A stretch of DNA of 40,700 nt from Syntrophaceae bacterium (lineage in GTDB: Bacteria; Desulfobacterota; Syntrophia; Syntrophales; Smithellaceae), in assembly GCA_003142835.1 (NCBI GenBank), contig PLNU01000138.1, forward strand, positions 1-40,700, in the 5' to 3' direction. The translations under genes and the position numbers were made by a program. Under the pieces are notes generated by a model. That model was not told the DNA's origin. It saw only the letters and a list, made by a program, of their open reading frames with translations, and did not search any database. Shown here piece after piece: positions 1 to 8,589 of this stretch (within the stretch, counting starts at the first letter, position 1; every line of letters starts with the position of its first letter).

Positions 1-84
1 TTAAAAAGGCTGAATTTAGTTGGTGACACTTTAAGAAAACCTCCGCATTGGGTAGATGAAGGGCTTTTATCGCGTCATGAATAA
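1..84 (+). CDS. 3' end of an unidentified CDS (partial)
   Basis: Frame 1 is open from the first base to a TAA at 82-84 and gives 27 residues ending in DEGLLSRHE. The gene starts outside the window. The tail is too short to assign to a family. The call rests on the open frame reaching the window edge, its plausible charged composition, and a GC-rich palindrome about 40 bases after the stop. It could be a chance frame. Confidence 0.4.
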   Translation, partial: LKRLNLVGDTLRKPPHWVDEGLLSRHE

Positions 85-121
85 ATCAAAAAAACATTCA
101 TATTATACATTAGCAAAGAAT

Positions 122-141
122 ATGCCCCTTGCAAGGGGCAT
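122..141. repeat. Perfect 20-base palindrome, possible terminator stem
   Basis: ATGCCCCTTGCAAGGGGCAT is fully self-complementary. It lies 38 bases after the stop of the partial gene at the window edge. No T-run follows, so an intrinsic terminator is possible but not well supported. Confidence 0.35.
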
Positions 142-381
142 TCCAGGAAGTGCAAAATATATTTGATTATTGACTGCGTTTTTCCCAAAAAAGAACAAAT
201 CTGTATTTTCTCTATTTTAAGAAATCAAAGAGATCATTGCTGGCCGGTGTTTTTCAGAGAAGGGATGGAAAGCGACCGTTAATATTGTATCCGGCGGCTG
301 AATTATTGCGGCGATTATGGCTGGAAAAAATAGTCCAGCTTACCTGATAATAATTGGCGAAATCCGGCACGATATCGGACA

Positions 382-419
382 GGGGTAATATTTCCCCGAA
401 GTCGGGGTAACTTACCCCG
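382..419. promoter_or_regulatory. Two tandem GGGG/CCCC palindromes, candidate activator (UAS) sites
   Basis: The first site, 382-397, reads GGGGTAATATTTCCCC. The second, 403-419, is the perfect CGGGGTAACTTACCCCG, with core GGGGTA-N3-TACCCC at 404-418. Their centres are about 21.5 bases apart, two helical turns, as expected for two activator dimers on one DNA face. The second site's centre (411) is 85 bases upstream of the C of the -12 element of the sigma-54 promoter at 482-497, a normal distance for an enhancer-binding protein. The same core recurs at 8513-8527 before another sigma-54 promoter. The bound protein is inferred to be the NtrC-type regulator encoded at 7155-8507. Confidence 0.65.
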
Positions 420-481
420 TTACTTTTTGCGCCACCATGCAGTATTCCAAATATCGCCATTATATCAAATATATAATCATT

Positions 482-497
482 TGGTATTAAAATTGCT
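482..497 (+). promoter_or_regulatory. Sigma-54 (RpoN) promoter of the formate dehydrogenase operon
   Basis: TGGTATTAAAATTGCT fits the -24/-12 consensus TGGCAC-N5-TTGCW: GG at 483-484 and GC at 495-496, exactly 12 bases apart, with TTGC at the -12 element. Transcription would start near 508, leaving a leader of about 40 bases before the start codon at 547. Palindromic activator sites lie upstream at 382-419. Confidence 0.72.
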
Positions 498-546
498 GTT
501 ACCTGATAAACATCTAAAGAATCCTCAGGATGAAGGAGGTACCGCT

Positions 547-1389
547 ATGGGAGGTGATTGCGGCAATATATATGAGCTGCGACCTGTTTCCATTATCAGA
601 ACTTTGCCACAAATCAAAGATCACAGACTATTCCAGTTGAAGTTGGAAGATGGAACGACATGGGAAAATTTCGGTCATCAACCCGGGCAGTTTATCGAAG
701 TTTCCATTTTCGGCAAGGGAGAGGCGCCCATCAGCATATCCTCACCGCCAACTAGGCCTGATACTCTGGAAATATGTGTAAGACGCGCGGGCAAGGTTAC
801 AGAAGCCCTTTTTGAAATGGGAAAAGGTTCTACCTTCCACATTCGCGGTCCATATGGAAGAGGATTTCCCGTGGAGCATCTCAAGGGGCACAAACTGCTT
901 TTTGTTGCCGGCGGTCTCGGGCTTGCCCCGCTACGCTCACTTTTGCTCTATGCCCTGGACAAGAGGAAAGAGTTTGACGATATCATCCTGATGTATGGCA
1001 CAAATAATCCCGAAAACGTCCTATTCAAGTATGAACTGCTGAGCTTTTTTGACCGCAATGACATCAATTATCACTACAGCGTGGACAGGGACGACGAAGG
1101 CATCTGGAAACAATATGTGGGAGTGGTGACGGGTTTGTTCGACCACGCCGTTCTTTTCCCGGAAGAAACCCATGCTGTGCTGTGCGGTCCTCCGATCATG
1201 TATCGTTTTGTTTTGCAGAAGCTCCTGAGTTTGGGTTTTCCTAAAGAACATATCTTCATGTCGTTGGAGAGAATGATGAAATGCGGTGTCGGAAAATGTG
1301 GTCACTGCGCTTTTGGAGATAAGTATTGCTGTATTGATGGACCCGTTTTCCCCTATACAGAGATCGAAAAGATTAAGGAGGCAATCTGA
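547..1389 (+). CDS. FAD/NAD(P)- and [2Fe-2S]-binding oxidoreductase subunit (sulfhydrogenase gamma / AsrB-like)
   Basis: This 280-residue protein is a ferredoxin-NADP reductase-fold electron-transfer subunit of the type found as hydrogenase/sulfhydrogenase gamma subunit or anaerobic sulfite reductase B. An N-terminal beta-barrel carries a flavin-binding segment (PISISSPPT), followed by the nucleotide-binding GGLGLAPLRS. A C-terminal cysteine cluster around residue 246, CGVGKCGHCAFGDKYC, binds the [2Fe-2S] centre. The start at 547 is chosen because GAAGGAGGT ends 6 bases upstream; the open frame extends to 427 without a ribosome site. It is the first gene of an operon with the formate dehydrogenase catalytic subunit 2 bases downstream. 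Inferred role: pass electrons between the formate dehydrogenase and NAD(P) in the cytoplasm. Whether NAD or NADP is used cannot be read. Confidence 0.88.
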   Translation: MGGDCGNIYELRPVSIIRTLPQIKDHRLFQLKLEDGTTWENFGHQPGQFIEVSIFGKGEAPISISSPPTRPDTLEICVRRAGKVTEALFEMGKGSTFHIRGPYGRGFPVEHLKGHKLLFVAGGLGLAPLRSLLLYALDKRKEFDDIILMYGTNNPENVLFKYELLSFFDRNDINYHYSVDRDDEGIWKQYVGVVTGLFDHAVLFPEETHAVLCGPPIMYRFVLQKLLSLGFPKEHIFMSLERMMKCGVGKCGHCAFGDKYCCIDGPVFPYTEIEKIKEAI

Positions 1390-1391
1390 TC

Positions 1392-3428
1392 ATGAGAAGG
1401 ACGCGAACCGTATGCCCATTTTGCGGGTGTGGATGCAGCTTCTATCTTTTATCTGAGGGAGACAGGGTGACAGGCATAGAGCCCAGCCCCTTAAACCCGG
1501 TAAATAAAGGCATGCTATGTGTAAAGGGTTGGAACGCCCACGAATTTATTCATTCCCCCGAAAGGCTGACCACGCCGCTAATAAGGAAGCATGGATCGCT
1601 TGTAGAAAGCACATGGGATGAGGCATTAAAGGTTGTTGCGGACAGGTTCTTGGATATAAAGAAGCAATTTGGCTCCCGCGCTCTGGCCTTTCTCAGTTCC
1701 GCCAAAGTAACAAATGAAGAAAACTATCTCTTTATGAAAATGGCACGAGCGGCATTTGGAACAAATAATGTCGATCACTGTGCGAGGCTTTGACACAGCT
1801 CCACCGTGGTCGGTCTGGCCGCGACATTCGGTTCCGGAGCTATGACAAACTCGATTAACGATTTCGACGGTGCTGATCTGTTCCTCGTGATTGGTTCAAA
1901 CACAACGTCACAACATCCCTTGATCGGATCGCGCATCATCAATGCTGTAAAAAGAGGAGCAAAGCTGCTGCTTATTGACCCCAGAGAGATACAACTGGCC
2001 GAGTTTGCCGATTTACATCTGAGGCATGATATCGGTACGGATGTGGCTGTGTTAAACGGCATCATGAACGTCATTATTGAAGAAGGTCTCGACGACAAGG
2101 AATTCGTCGAAACAAGAACGGAAGGCTTCGATCAATTAAAGGATGTTGTAAGCAAATATCCGCCGCGGGTTGTGGAAAAAATATCCGGCATTAACAGCCA
2201 TGATCTCAAGAAGGCGGCGCTCATGTACGCCAAAGCGGATAAGGCAATGCTTGTCTATGCCATGGGCATCACCCAGCATACTACGGGCGTAGATAATGTA
2301 AAAACCTGCGCAAACCTGGCCATGCTGACCGGTCATCTGGGCAGGCCTTCGACGGGTGTAAATCCCCTGAGGGGTCAAAATAATGTCCAGGGCGCCTGCG
2401 ACATGGGCGCATTGCCGAACGTATACAGTGGTTATCAACCGGTGACGGATTTGGCTGTAAAAAAGAAATTTGAGGACGCTTGGGGTGTTGCGGCGCTGAA
2501 CGACAAGGTTGGTCTGACCATCATCGATATGATGATAGCGGCGCAAAAAGGGGGGCTGAAAGCTCTCTATGTCATGGGAGAAAATCCCTTGATGAGCGAT
2601 CCGGACACGTCTCACATCGAGCATGCCCTATCCAATCTTGATTTTCTCGTCGTGCAGGATATCTTTCTTTCCGAAACGGCGGCGAAAGCCGATGTCGTCC
2701 TTCCCGCCGCGTCTTTTGCCGAAAAGGAGGGCACGTACACCAACACCGAAAGAAGGGTTCAAATATCAGGAAAGGCTATATCTTCTCCGGGGCTCGCCCG
2801 GCCTGACTGGCAGATCATTTGTGAACTGAGCACCCTTGCCGGATACCCGATGAATTATAAATCGCCGGTCGATATAATGAAGGATATTAATGCCGTGACA
2901 CCTTCCTACGCAGGCATCACTTATGAGAGGTTGGAGCGTGGCTATGGACTCCAGTGGCCCTGTATCAACGAAGACCATCCGGGAACACCGTACCTGCATA
3001 AAGACAAATTCAGCAAGGGCAAGGGGACATTTATACCGTGTGAATTCAAGCCCGTTGTCGAAATGCCCGATGAAGAGTACGACTTTATGCTCACCACAGG
3101 CCGTATCTATTATCAGTACCACACGGGCACCATGACCCGTCGCACCAGCATCCTGGATAGAGAAGCGCCGGCGGCGCTGGTTGAAATCAATCCTGAGGAT
3201 GCAAAAAAGCTGGGCATAAAGAACAATGAAATAGTTGAGCTTACCTCACGCAGGGGTTCTATAAAGCTAAAAGCGGAGATTACGAAAAGAGTTCCGCAAA
3301 ATGTTGTATTTTCCACATTCCATTTTCACGAATCACCCGTGAACATATTGACGAGTCCTGCGTATGATCCCATTGCAAAAATTCCAGAATATAAAGGGTG
3401 TGCCGTAAAAGTCAGGAGATGCGCATGA
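1392..3428 (+). CDS. fdhA: Formate dehydrogenase catalytic subunit, selenoprotein (in-frame TGA = Sec134)
   Basis: This is a molybdopterin (bis-MGD) formate dehydrogenase of 678 residues, close in size to E. coli FdhF (about 715). The N-terminal [4Fe-4S] motif is CPFCGCGC with the later cysteine in GMLCVKGW, which also carries the conserved electron-transfer lysine. The frame contains one TGA at 1791-1793, in the context DHCARL-U-HSS, exactly where the family has its metal-ligating selenocysteine followed by the catalytic histidine; homology continues without a break (GLAATFGSGAMTNSI). A SECIS-like hairpin follows immediately. Conserved later segments include GVNPLRGQNNVQGACDMG, MGENPLMSDPD and a C-terminal molybdopterin-dinucleotide domain. 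There is no Tat signal, so it is cytoplasmic. The stop overlaps the next start (ATGA at 3425-3428), indicating translational coupling. A standard gene caller would split it into two frames. Confidence 0.95.
1791..1822 (+). promoter_or_regulatory. Selenocysteine codon and SECIS hairpin in fdhA
   Basis: The TGA at 1791-1793 is followed by a hairpin with six paired bases: GTGGTC (1806-1811) and GGCCGC (1817-1822), two of the pairs being G-T wobbles, with apical loop GGTCT (1812-1816). The loop begins 18 bases after the TGA, and its GGTC is what SelB recognises; as I recall E. coli fdhF, the same 18-base spacing and GGUC loop are found there. This supports recoding rather than a nonsense mutation. 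Confidence 0.85.
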
Positions 3429-4438
3429 AAACACTGGCAAAAAAAGACCTCATCAAGGCAATGAATATCTGGGCTCAAAAACACGATGTCTTGTCCCCCA
3501 CCAAAACGGCCCCGGGCGATTGTATATTCGATACGTTCCGGGAAAAAACATTTACACTCGACTATAAGAAGCCTCCGCTTTCACCAAAAGCTGTGTTTTT
3601 CCCCCACTCCGAGGTGACCTTCAAGGTTGAAAAAAATGAATACCGGGAAATCGTATCGGCAAAAAAGATGCTTATATTTGGATTACGCGCATGCGACATG
3701 ATGGGAATTCTTCAGGCCTCAAGCTTTATGTCTCGTGATCGGAAGGATGTTTATTATAATGCAAAACGGAATGCGGCCACGACGATCGTCATGGCTTGTC
3801 CCGGCCCGCAGAATGAAACCTGTTTCTGTACCACGACGCGCAGCGGTCCGGTCGCACAAAAGGGTTTTGATTTGCAGTTCTACGATGTAGGGGACGCCTT
3901 TCTGATTGAAATAGGCACTTCCAGGGGCGAAGAATTGTTATCGGCCATACCGCTTGCCGATGTAGATGAAAGCCAGGCTAGACGGCAAATAGAGGAATTC
4001 AAGCAAAAGGCGATTCGTAGCATACCTGAGGTGAAATCGTTTATTAAAGCCATGAACAAACTAAAGGATGGCAAAGCCGATGAAAAAATCTGGGACAGTT
4101 TTGGTCAAAAGTGCATTACCTGCGGTGGGTGTGCCTTTGTGTGTCCCACATGCACCTGCTTCAATGTTTATGATCATCAATCGTCTCCGGGAAATGGCCT
4201 TCGCGCACGGACATGGGATGCTTGTCTTTACGGCGGTTTTACCCGCGAGGCATCAGGCCATAATCCCAGAGCCAGCCAGGCTTTGAGACTCAAGAGACGT
4301 CATGAGCACAAACTGCTTCACTTCAACGAGATTGATATTCAGGGAAGCTTATGCGGCTGTGTAGGCTGCGGGCGCTGTTCCGATTACTGCCCCGTGCATA
4401 TAGGAACTTTGGAGGTCGTGAAGGCAATCGCTGAATAA
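3425..4438 (+). CDS. 4Fe-4S dicluster subunit (sulfhydrogenase beta / AsrA-like)
   Basis: This 337-residue protein resembles the beta subunit of sulfhydrogenases and AsrA, with an N-terminal domain containing FGLRACDMMGI and a C-terminal ferredoxin-like part. Two cysteine clusters are visible: CITCGGCAFVCPTCTC near residue 229 and CGCVGCGRCSDYCPVHIG near residue 309, together enough for two [4Fe-4S] clusters. Additional cysteines (CPGPQNETCFC, about residues 129-139) lie between. The start at 3425 overlaps the fdhA stop and has AGGAG upstream at about 3416; the open frame extends to 3398 inside fdhA. In this family the subunit passes electrons between the flavin subunit and the catalytic subunit, here inferred to be formate dehydrogenase rather than a NiFe hydrogenase. 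It is the last gene of the three-gene operon. Confidence 0.87.
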   Translation: MKTLAKKDLIKAMNIWAQKHDVLSPTKTAPGDCIFDTFREKTFTLDYKKPPLSPKAVFFPHSEVTFKVEKNEYREIVSAKKMLIFGLRACDMMGILQASSFMSRDRKDVYYNAKRNAATTIVMACPGPQNETCFCTTTRSGPVAQKGFDLQFYDVGDAFLIEIGTSRGEELLSAIPLADVDESQARRQIEEFKQKAIRSIPEVKSFIKAMNKLKDGKADEKIWDSFGQKCITCGGCAFVCPTCTCFNVYDHQSSPGNGLRARTWDACLYGGFTREASGHNPRASQALRLKRRHEHKLLHFNEIDIQGSLCGCVGCGRCSDYCPVHIGTLEVVKAIAE

Positions 4439-4478
4439 TATAATTGCTTGGTAATTAATCCCAATATCGGAGGTCCTA

Positions 4479-4868
4479 ATGTCTGAGAAAAAAAAGATAC
4501 TGATAATTGATGACGATAAAGACTATGGAGAGGCGCTCAAGATCGTTCTGGAAAGTAACGGCTTTAAGGTTCTAAATGTTCTGAACGTTCAGGACGGTCG
4601 TAAAGCCATTGAAAAAGACAGACCGGCATTGATCATTCTTGATGTTATGATGGACAAACACACGGATGGATTCGATTTGTGCTACAGTCTGAAACACGAT
4701 GAAAAATACAAAAATATACCCATTTTGATGGTAACCGCCGTTACCAACAAGACGGGGTTTAAATTCTCCCCGGAAACAGACGGTGAATACCTGCAGGCAG
4801 ACGATTATGTGGCAAAGCCCATTCCGTCTGCCGAACTTCTCTTGCGGGTAAAAAAGCTTATCGGCTAA
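4479..4868 (+). CDS. Stand-alone response regulator receiver protein
   Basis: This 129-residue CheY-like single receiver domain has no output domain. It shows the acidic pocket DDD at residues 11-13, phospho-acceptor Asp55 in LIILDVMM, the conserved Thr in MVTAVT, and Lys in YVAKPI. An insert of about 15 residues (GFKFSPETDGEYLQ) precedes the Lys strand, a feature it shares in position with the second stand-alone receiver at 8643. GGAGG lies 5 bases before the ATG. It starts 40 bases after the formate dehydrogenase operon with no visible terminator between, so read-through from the sigma-54 promoter is plausible. It probably acts as a phosphotransfer intermediate or by protein contact. Confidence 0.88.
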   Translation: MSEKKKILIIDDDKDYGEALKIVLESNGFKVLNVLNVQDGRKAIEKDRPALIILDVMMDKHTDGFDLCYSLKHDEKYKNIPILMVTAVTNKTGFKFSPETDGEYLQADDYVAKPIPSAELLLRVKKLIG

Positions 4869-4968
4869 GCTTATGTATCCTACCGCCCGGCGTCTCTAAA
4901 GAATGTTTGATAATGCTATGTTATCTATGATAGTATTCAAACCACATTCCTAATATCGGGCTGAAATA

Positions 4969-6978
4969 ATGAAAATCAATAATAAACGAACACAGCAGCT
5001 TTTTAAGTTAGACTTACAAAGCCGTCTTGCGTTTGGATTTCTAATTGCCACATGCCTCACGGGTCTTTTTGCCACCATTATCAGTATATGGACGATTAAC
5101 AAAAGTACCATTGCAGAAGTACAGAACAGGGTACGTATGGATATCAATACGGCCAAGTTGATCTATAACAATTCGCTCGAGAAAATTACGTCCCTGATTC
5201 AGTTCACCGCCGAGGGGTCCGACCTGCGTGAGCTTATCAACAGGCATGATATCTCCAGCATGGCCTATATGAAAGCACTCATTCGAAGCGGGACAGCAAC
5301 GCAGTTTGGGAATGACCATATAACTCTCGATATGCTCACGCTTGTGGATGCCGGAGGGAAGGTATTGTACAGAGCGTCTAATCCGGCAATCAGCGGAGAC
5401 AACCTCCTGAAGGATCCCATCGTCAGAGACTGCATAGAAAAAAAGATCCCCCTCTCCTCAACCGAACTCATGTCCATTAAAGACATTTTAAGGGAAAATC
5501 CCGCGCTTTCAGACCGGGCGAAAATAAATATTGTGAAAACGCTTTTGTCCGCCGAAATCAGGGAAGATAAACTCTCGGAAGGTATGGTCATGAGAGCCGC
5601 CTATCCGATAATAGATAGAAACTCGAACCTGTTGGTGGGCATTCTGGTCGGAGGCGTTCTGATTAACAAGGACAATGCTATAGTGGATAAGATAAAAGAG
5701 ACCGTGTATCACGGCGAAAAATACAAAGGACAGGAGATGGGGGTGGCCACTATATTTCAGGGAGGTGTGCGCATATCCACCAATGTTATGACGCAGGATA
5801 ACAAAAGAGCCATTGGTACTATCCTTTCCAAAGAAGTTTATGAGCGGGTCATCAAAGAAGGGAAGGATTGGGTGGGCAGGGCTTTCGTTGTGCATGACTG
5901 GTATATCACCACCTATACCCCGATTTTCAACATGGATGAAAAGCTCATCGGCGTGCTCTACACGGGGATTCTTGAAGCCAAATACCGGGACATAAAATGG
6001 GAGTTAATCTGGATGAGCATAGGAATAACAATCTATGGCATGCTCATTGCGTTTATTATTTCCCTCCGTCTGGGCAACACCATTATCAAGAGAATACGCA
6101 TACTGAAGAAGGCTACGGAAGCAATTGCCTCCGGCAACCTGGACTACAAACTATCGCCCGATAAAATATCGGGCTTCAACATACTGGATGAAGCCTTCAA
6201 TGACATGGTCAGATCCCTCAAAGACCATAATGATCAATTACAAAAGATGCATCAGCAACTGGCAAAAACTGAAAAATTGACCGCGCTCGGTGAGATGGCG
6301 GCTGGTGTTGCCCACGAAATCAATAATCCTCTGGGTGGAATCCTTCTATACAGCAACATCGTTCTGGAAGATATCCCGAAGGATAGCCCCGCACGGGAAA
6401 ACGTGCAGAAGATCATCTATCAGACGAACCGCTGTAAAGAAATCGTACAGAGTCTGCTGGATTTTGCGAGAACGCCGACAGGCGAAATGCTTCCCCTTCA
6501 GATAAACCAGATCGTCAATACCTCTCTCAACCTGGTAAGAGACCAGTCCATGTTTCATGGAATAGGAATAGAAACCCGACTGGCGGATAATCTTCCCGAA
6601 GTAAGGGTTGATAGATCAAGACTGGAAGAGGTTTTTCTGAATCTGTTCATCAATGCGGCAGACGCCATGAAAGGCGGCGGAAAACTGACGATCGTAACTG
6701 AATTGAGTACAAACAACTCCATCAGAATTTCCATATCAGACACAGGCAAAGGAATAGATAAAGAACTCATTTCCCACATTTTTGAACCGTTCTTCACAAC
6801 AAAGGAACCGGGTCAGGGTACTGGTCTTGGCCTTTCCATTGCCTACGGAATTATTCGAAAACACAACGGCACTATAGATGCGGAATGTAAACCGGGAAAG
6901 GGCACTACTTTCATTATATGCTTGCCCTCGTACAAGGGGAAAAACAATTCAACAGGTAACGATGCCGTCAGCAATTGA
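4969..6978 (+). CDS. Membrane sensor histidine kinase (Cache - HAMP - HisKA - HATPase)
   Basis: This 669-residue transmembrane kinase has a first membrane helix at about residues 22-43 and a second at about 346-366. They enclose an extracytoplasmic domain of about 300 residues that looks like a Cache sensor (end segment TTYTPIFNMDEKLIGVLYTG). A HAMP linker follows (about 368-420). The dimerisation/phospho-acceptor helix has AAGVAHEINNPLGG with His449. The ATPase domain shows the N box NLFINAADAM (about 557), DTGKGI, FEPFFTTK and GTGLGLSIAYGI (about 617). Cache domains usually sense small organic acids or similar ligands; the ligand here is unknown. Its likely partners are the receivers on either side and the NtrC-type regulator downstream. 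Confidence 0.92.
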   Translation: MKINNKRTQQLFKLDLQSRLAFGFLIATCLTGLFATIISIWTINKSTIAEVQNRVRMDINTAKLIYNNSLEKITSLIQFTAEGSDLRELINRHDISSMAYMKALIRSGTATQFGNDHITLDMLTLVDAGGKVLYRASNPAISGDNLLKDPIVRDCIEKKIPLSSTELMSIKDILRENPALSDRAKINIVKTLLSAEIREDKLSEGMVMRAAYPIIDRNSNLLVGILVGGVLINKDNAIVDKIKETVYHGEKYKGQEMGVATIFQGGVRISTNVMTQDNKRAIGTILSKEVYERVIKEGKDWVGRAFVVHDWYITTYTPIFNMDEKLIGVLYTGILEAKYRDIKWELIWMSIGITIYGMLIAFIISLRLGNTIIKRIRILKKATEAIASGNLDYKLSPDKISGFNILDEAFNDMVRSLKDHNDQLQKMHQQLAKTEKLTALGEMAAGVAHEINNPLGGILLYSNIVLEDIPKDSPARENVQKIIYQTNRCKEIVQSLLDFARTPTGEMLPLQINQIVNTSLNLVRDQSMFHGIGIETRLADNLPEVRVDRSRLEEVFLNLFINAADAMKGGGKLTIVTELSTNNSIRISISDTGKGIDKELISHIFEPFFTTKEPGQGTGLGLSIAYGIIRKHNGTIDAECKPGKGTTFIICLPSYKGKNNSTGNDAVSN

Positions 6979-7154
6979 ACCTCAGGAAACGGCCATCCGA
7001 AAATTCATGCCGTGTCCTGAAGCTTTCTCTTGCACAATCCTCTGAAATATCATAGCATTTTTCTCCGAATATCCGTCTGCGATGACATAAGCTAAATGGC
7101 AAAAAACGCCGGAACAAAGTTTAGAGTTCCGAATCATTGTGTTTAAGAGGTCAA

Positions 7155-8507
7155 GTGAAAGAAGCGGCAAACAAAAGCAGGAAAATTCTAATTATTGATG
7201 ATGAAGAAGCCATCCGGGACGGATGTTATCAAATTCTTACGCGGAAAGGATATCATGTCGATAGTACGGGGGATGCTGTAAATGGTCTTCAGATGGCGCT
7301 GAAGGACTCCCATGACTTGATTCTGCTGGATGTCAGAATGCCCGAAGTGAACGGGATGGATATCCTGAAAAAACTGAAAGAAGAAAACAACATTTCCGCT
7401 AAGGTTATCATCATCACCGGATACGGGACAATACCGCTGGCTGTCGAGGCCATGCGTCAGGGTGCTTTCAATTTTCTCACGAAGCCATACTCCGCGGGTG
7501 AACTCAAGGACGCGGTCAACAATGCTCTCCAGACGGATGAACTGTCTAACGGCGAAAAAAATCTTTCCGTGCTGATCGGGTCCAGCGACTACATGAAAGA
7601 GCTTAAAGATTCGATCAAAAGGATCGCGCAGACCGACAGCACCGTTCTCATCACAGGGGTCAGCGGCACAGGAAAAGAACTTGTCGCACTTACTATTCAT
7701 CAATTAAGTAAACGGGCTGACAGGCCCTTCATCCCGGTTGATTGTTCTTCGCTCGCTGAAAGCCTCATGGAAAGCGAACTGTTCGGTCATGTCAAAGGAG
7801 CCTTCAGCGGCGCCACGGAATCACGTGACGGCCGTTTCCAGATGGCGGACAAAGGAACCTTGTTCCTTGACGAAATTTCCAACATCAGCCTCAATATTCA
7901 AGCAAAATTATTGCGGGTCATTCAGGAGCAGGAAGTGCCGCGGGTCGGCAAATCATCGCCGGAGAAGGTGGATGTCAGACTAATCGCGGCGACGAACAGG
8001 GATATTCGAGCCGAAATCGAAGCGGGAAAATTCAGGGAAGACCTGTTTTACCGGCTTTCCGTCGTGCCTTTTAATATAAAACCCTTGAGAGAACACAAGG
8101 CCGATATTCTTCCCATTGCCCAGCATTATCTCGACTTGTACACAAAGAAATATAAAAGCAAAGTGCGGTGCCTTTCTGAAGAAGCAAAAAAATCACTGAT
8201 GTCATACAAATGGCCTGGGAATGTCAGGGAACTGAAAAACACAATCGAACGGCTGTGTGTTCTTAGCGACCATGAAACAGTAAATTTATCCGATATCTTT
8301 TACTATGGCCAAGGCGAAGGAGCAAAGGCGCCGGTAGTTGATTCTTCATCAGGAAGAGTGACCCTGGTCGATGTCGAAAAAGAACACATCGAAAAAGCGC
8401 TCAGCCATTTCCACTTTCAGATCAACAAAACGGCAAAATTCCTAGGTATCGACAGAAAGACACTGAGGATCAAAATGCGTAACTACGGTATAAAGACAGA
8501 GCAGTGA
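7155..8507 (+). CDS. Sigma-54-dependent response regulator (NtrC/AtoC type), GAFSGA variant
   Basis: This 450-residue enhancer-binding protein has a receiver domain (DDEE near residue 15, phospho-acceptor Asp59 in LILLDVRMPE), an AAA+ domain with Walker A GVSGTGKE (about 168-175) and Walker B GTLFLDE (about 234-240), and a C-terminal Fis-type helix-turn-helix (NKTAKFLGIDRKTLRIKM). The sigma-54 contact loop, residues 215-220, reads GAFSGA instead of the usual GAFTGA. A GTG start at 7155 is preferred because AAGAGG precedes it by 4 bases; a TTG at 7137 is an alternative. The gene lies between two sigma-54 promoters carrying the same palindrome, making it the best local candidate for their activator. 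Phosphorylation is probably by the kinase at 4969. Confidence 0.92.
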   Translation: MKEAANKSRKILIIDDEEAIRDGCYQILTRKGYHVDSTGDAVNGLQMALKDSHDLILLDVRMPEVNGMDILKKLKEENNISAKVIIITGYGTIPLAVEAMRQGAFNFLTKPYSAGELKDAVNNALQTDELSNGEKNLSVLIGSSDYMKELKDSIKRIAQTDSTVLITGVSGTGKELVALTIHQLSKRADRPFIPVDCSSLAESLMESELFGHVKGAFSGATESRDGRFQMADKGTLFLDEISNISLNIQAKLLRVIQEQEVPRVGKSSPEKVDVRLIAATNRDIRAEIEAGKFREDLFYRLSVVPFNIKPLREHKADILPIAQHYLDLYTKKYKSKVRCLSEEAKKSLMSYKWPGNVRELKNTIERLCVLSDHETVNLSDIFYYGQGEGAKAPVVDSSSGRVTLVDVEKEHIEKALSHFHFQINKTAKFLGIDRKTLRIKMRNYGIKTEQ

Positions 8508-8509
8508 CA

Positions 8510-8530
8510 TAAGGGGTATTTTACCCCTTA
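8510..8530. promoter_or_regulatory. Perfect palindrome GGGGTA-N3-TACCCC, candidate activator site (or terminator stem)
   Basis: TAAGGGGTATTTTACCCCTTA has 9-base perfect arms around TTT. Its core (8513-8527) equals that of the site at 404-418. The centre, 8520, is 84 bases upstream of the C of the -12 element of the sigma-54 promoter at 8590-8605, against 85 bases at the other locus. It begins 3 bases after the stop of the NtrC-type gene, so it could also be a terminator stem, but no T-run follows. Confidence 0.6.
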
Positions 8531-8589
8531 AAATGATTTTCCCTGCCCGTCTTTTATATTATTCATAAATAAATCAATATGTTACAATC

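Larger units (their letters stand above)
85..546. other. 462-base regulatory intergenic region
   Basis: No convincing gene is present; a 68-residue minus-strand frame at 254-460 has no family resemblance and overlaps the regulatory sites. The region holds a 20-base perfect palindrome at 122-141 (ATGCCCCTT/AAGGGGCAT), which may be the terminator stem of the preceding gene but lacks a clear T run. It also holds two GGGG/CCCC palindromes at 382-397 and 403-419 and a sigma-54 type promoter at 482-497. The rest is AT-rich with nothing else recognised. Confidence 0.7.

Noticed and set aside
254-460. 68-residue minus-strand open frame in the first intergenic region
   Set aside because: It has no ribosome site or family resemblance and overlaps the palindromes upstream of the sigma-54 promoter.
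1392-3428. Apparent nonsense mutation splitting the formate dehydrogenase gene
   Set aside because: The TGA lies at the family's selenocysteine codon, with a SECIS-like hairpin and unbroken homology after it.
8510-8530. Simple transcription terminator only
   Set aside because: The stem is not followed by a T-run and its core equals the site at 404-418 at the same distance from a sigma-54 promoter; a dual role remains possible.
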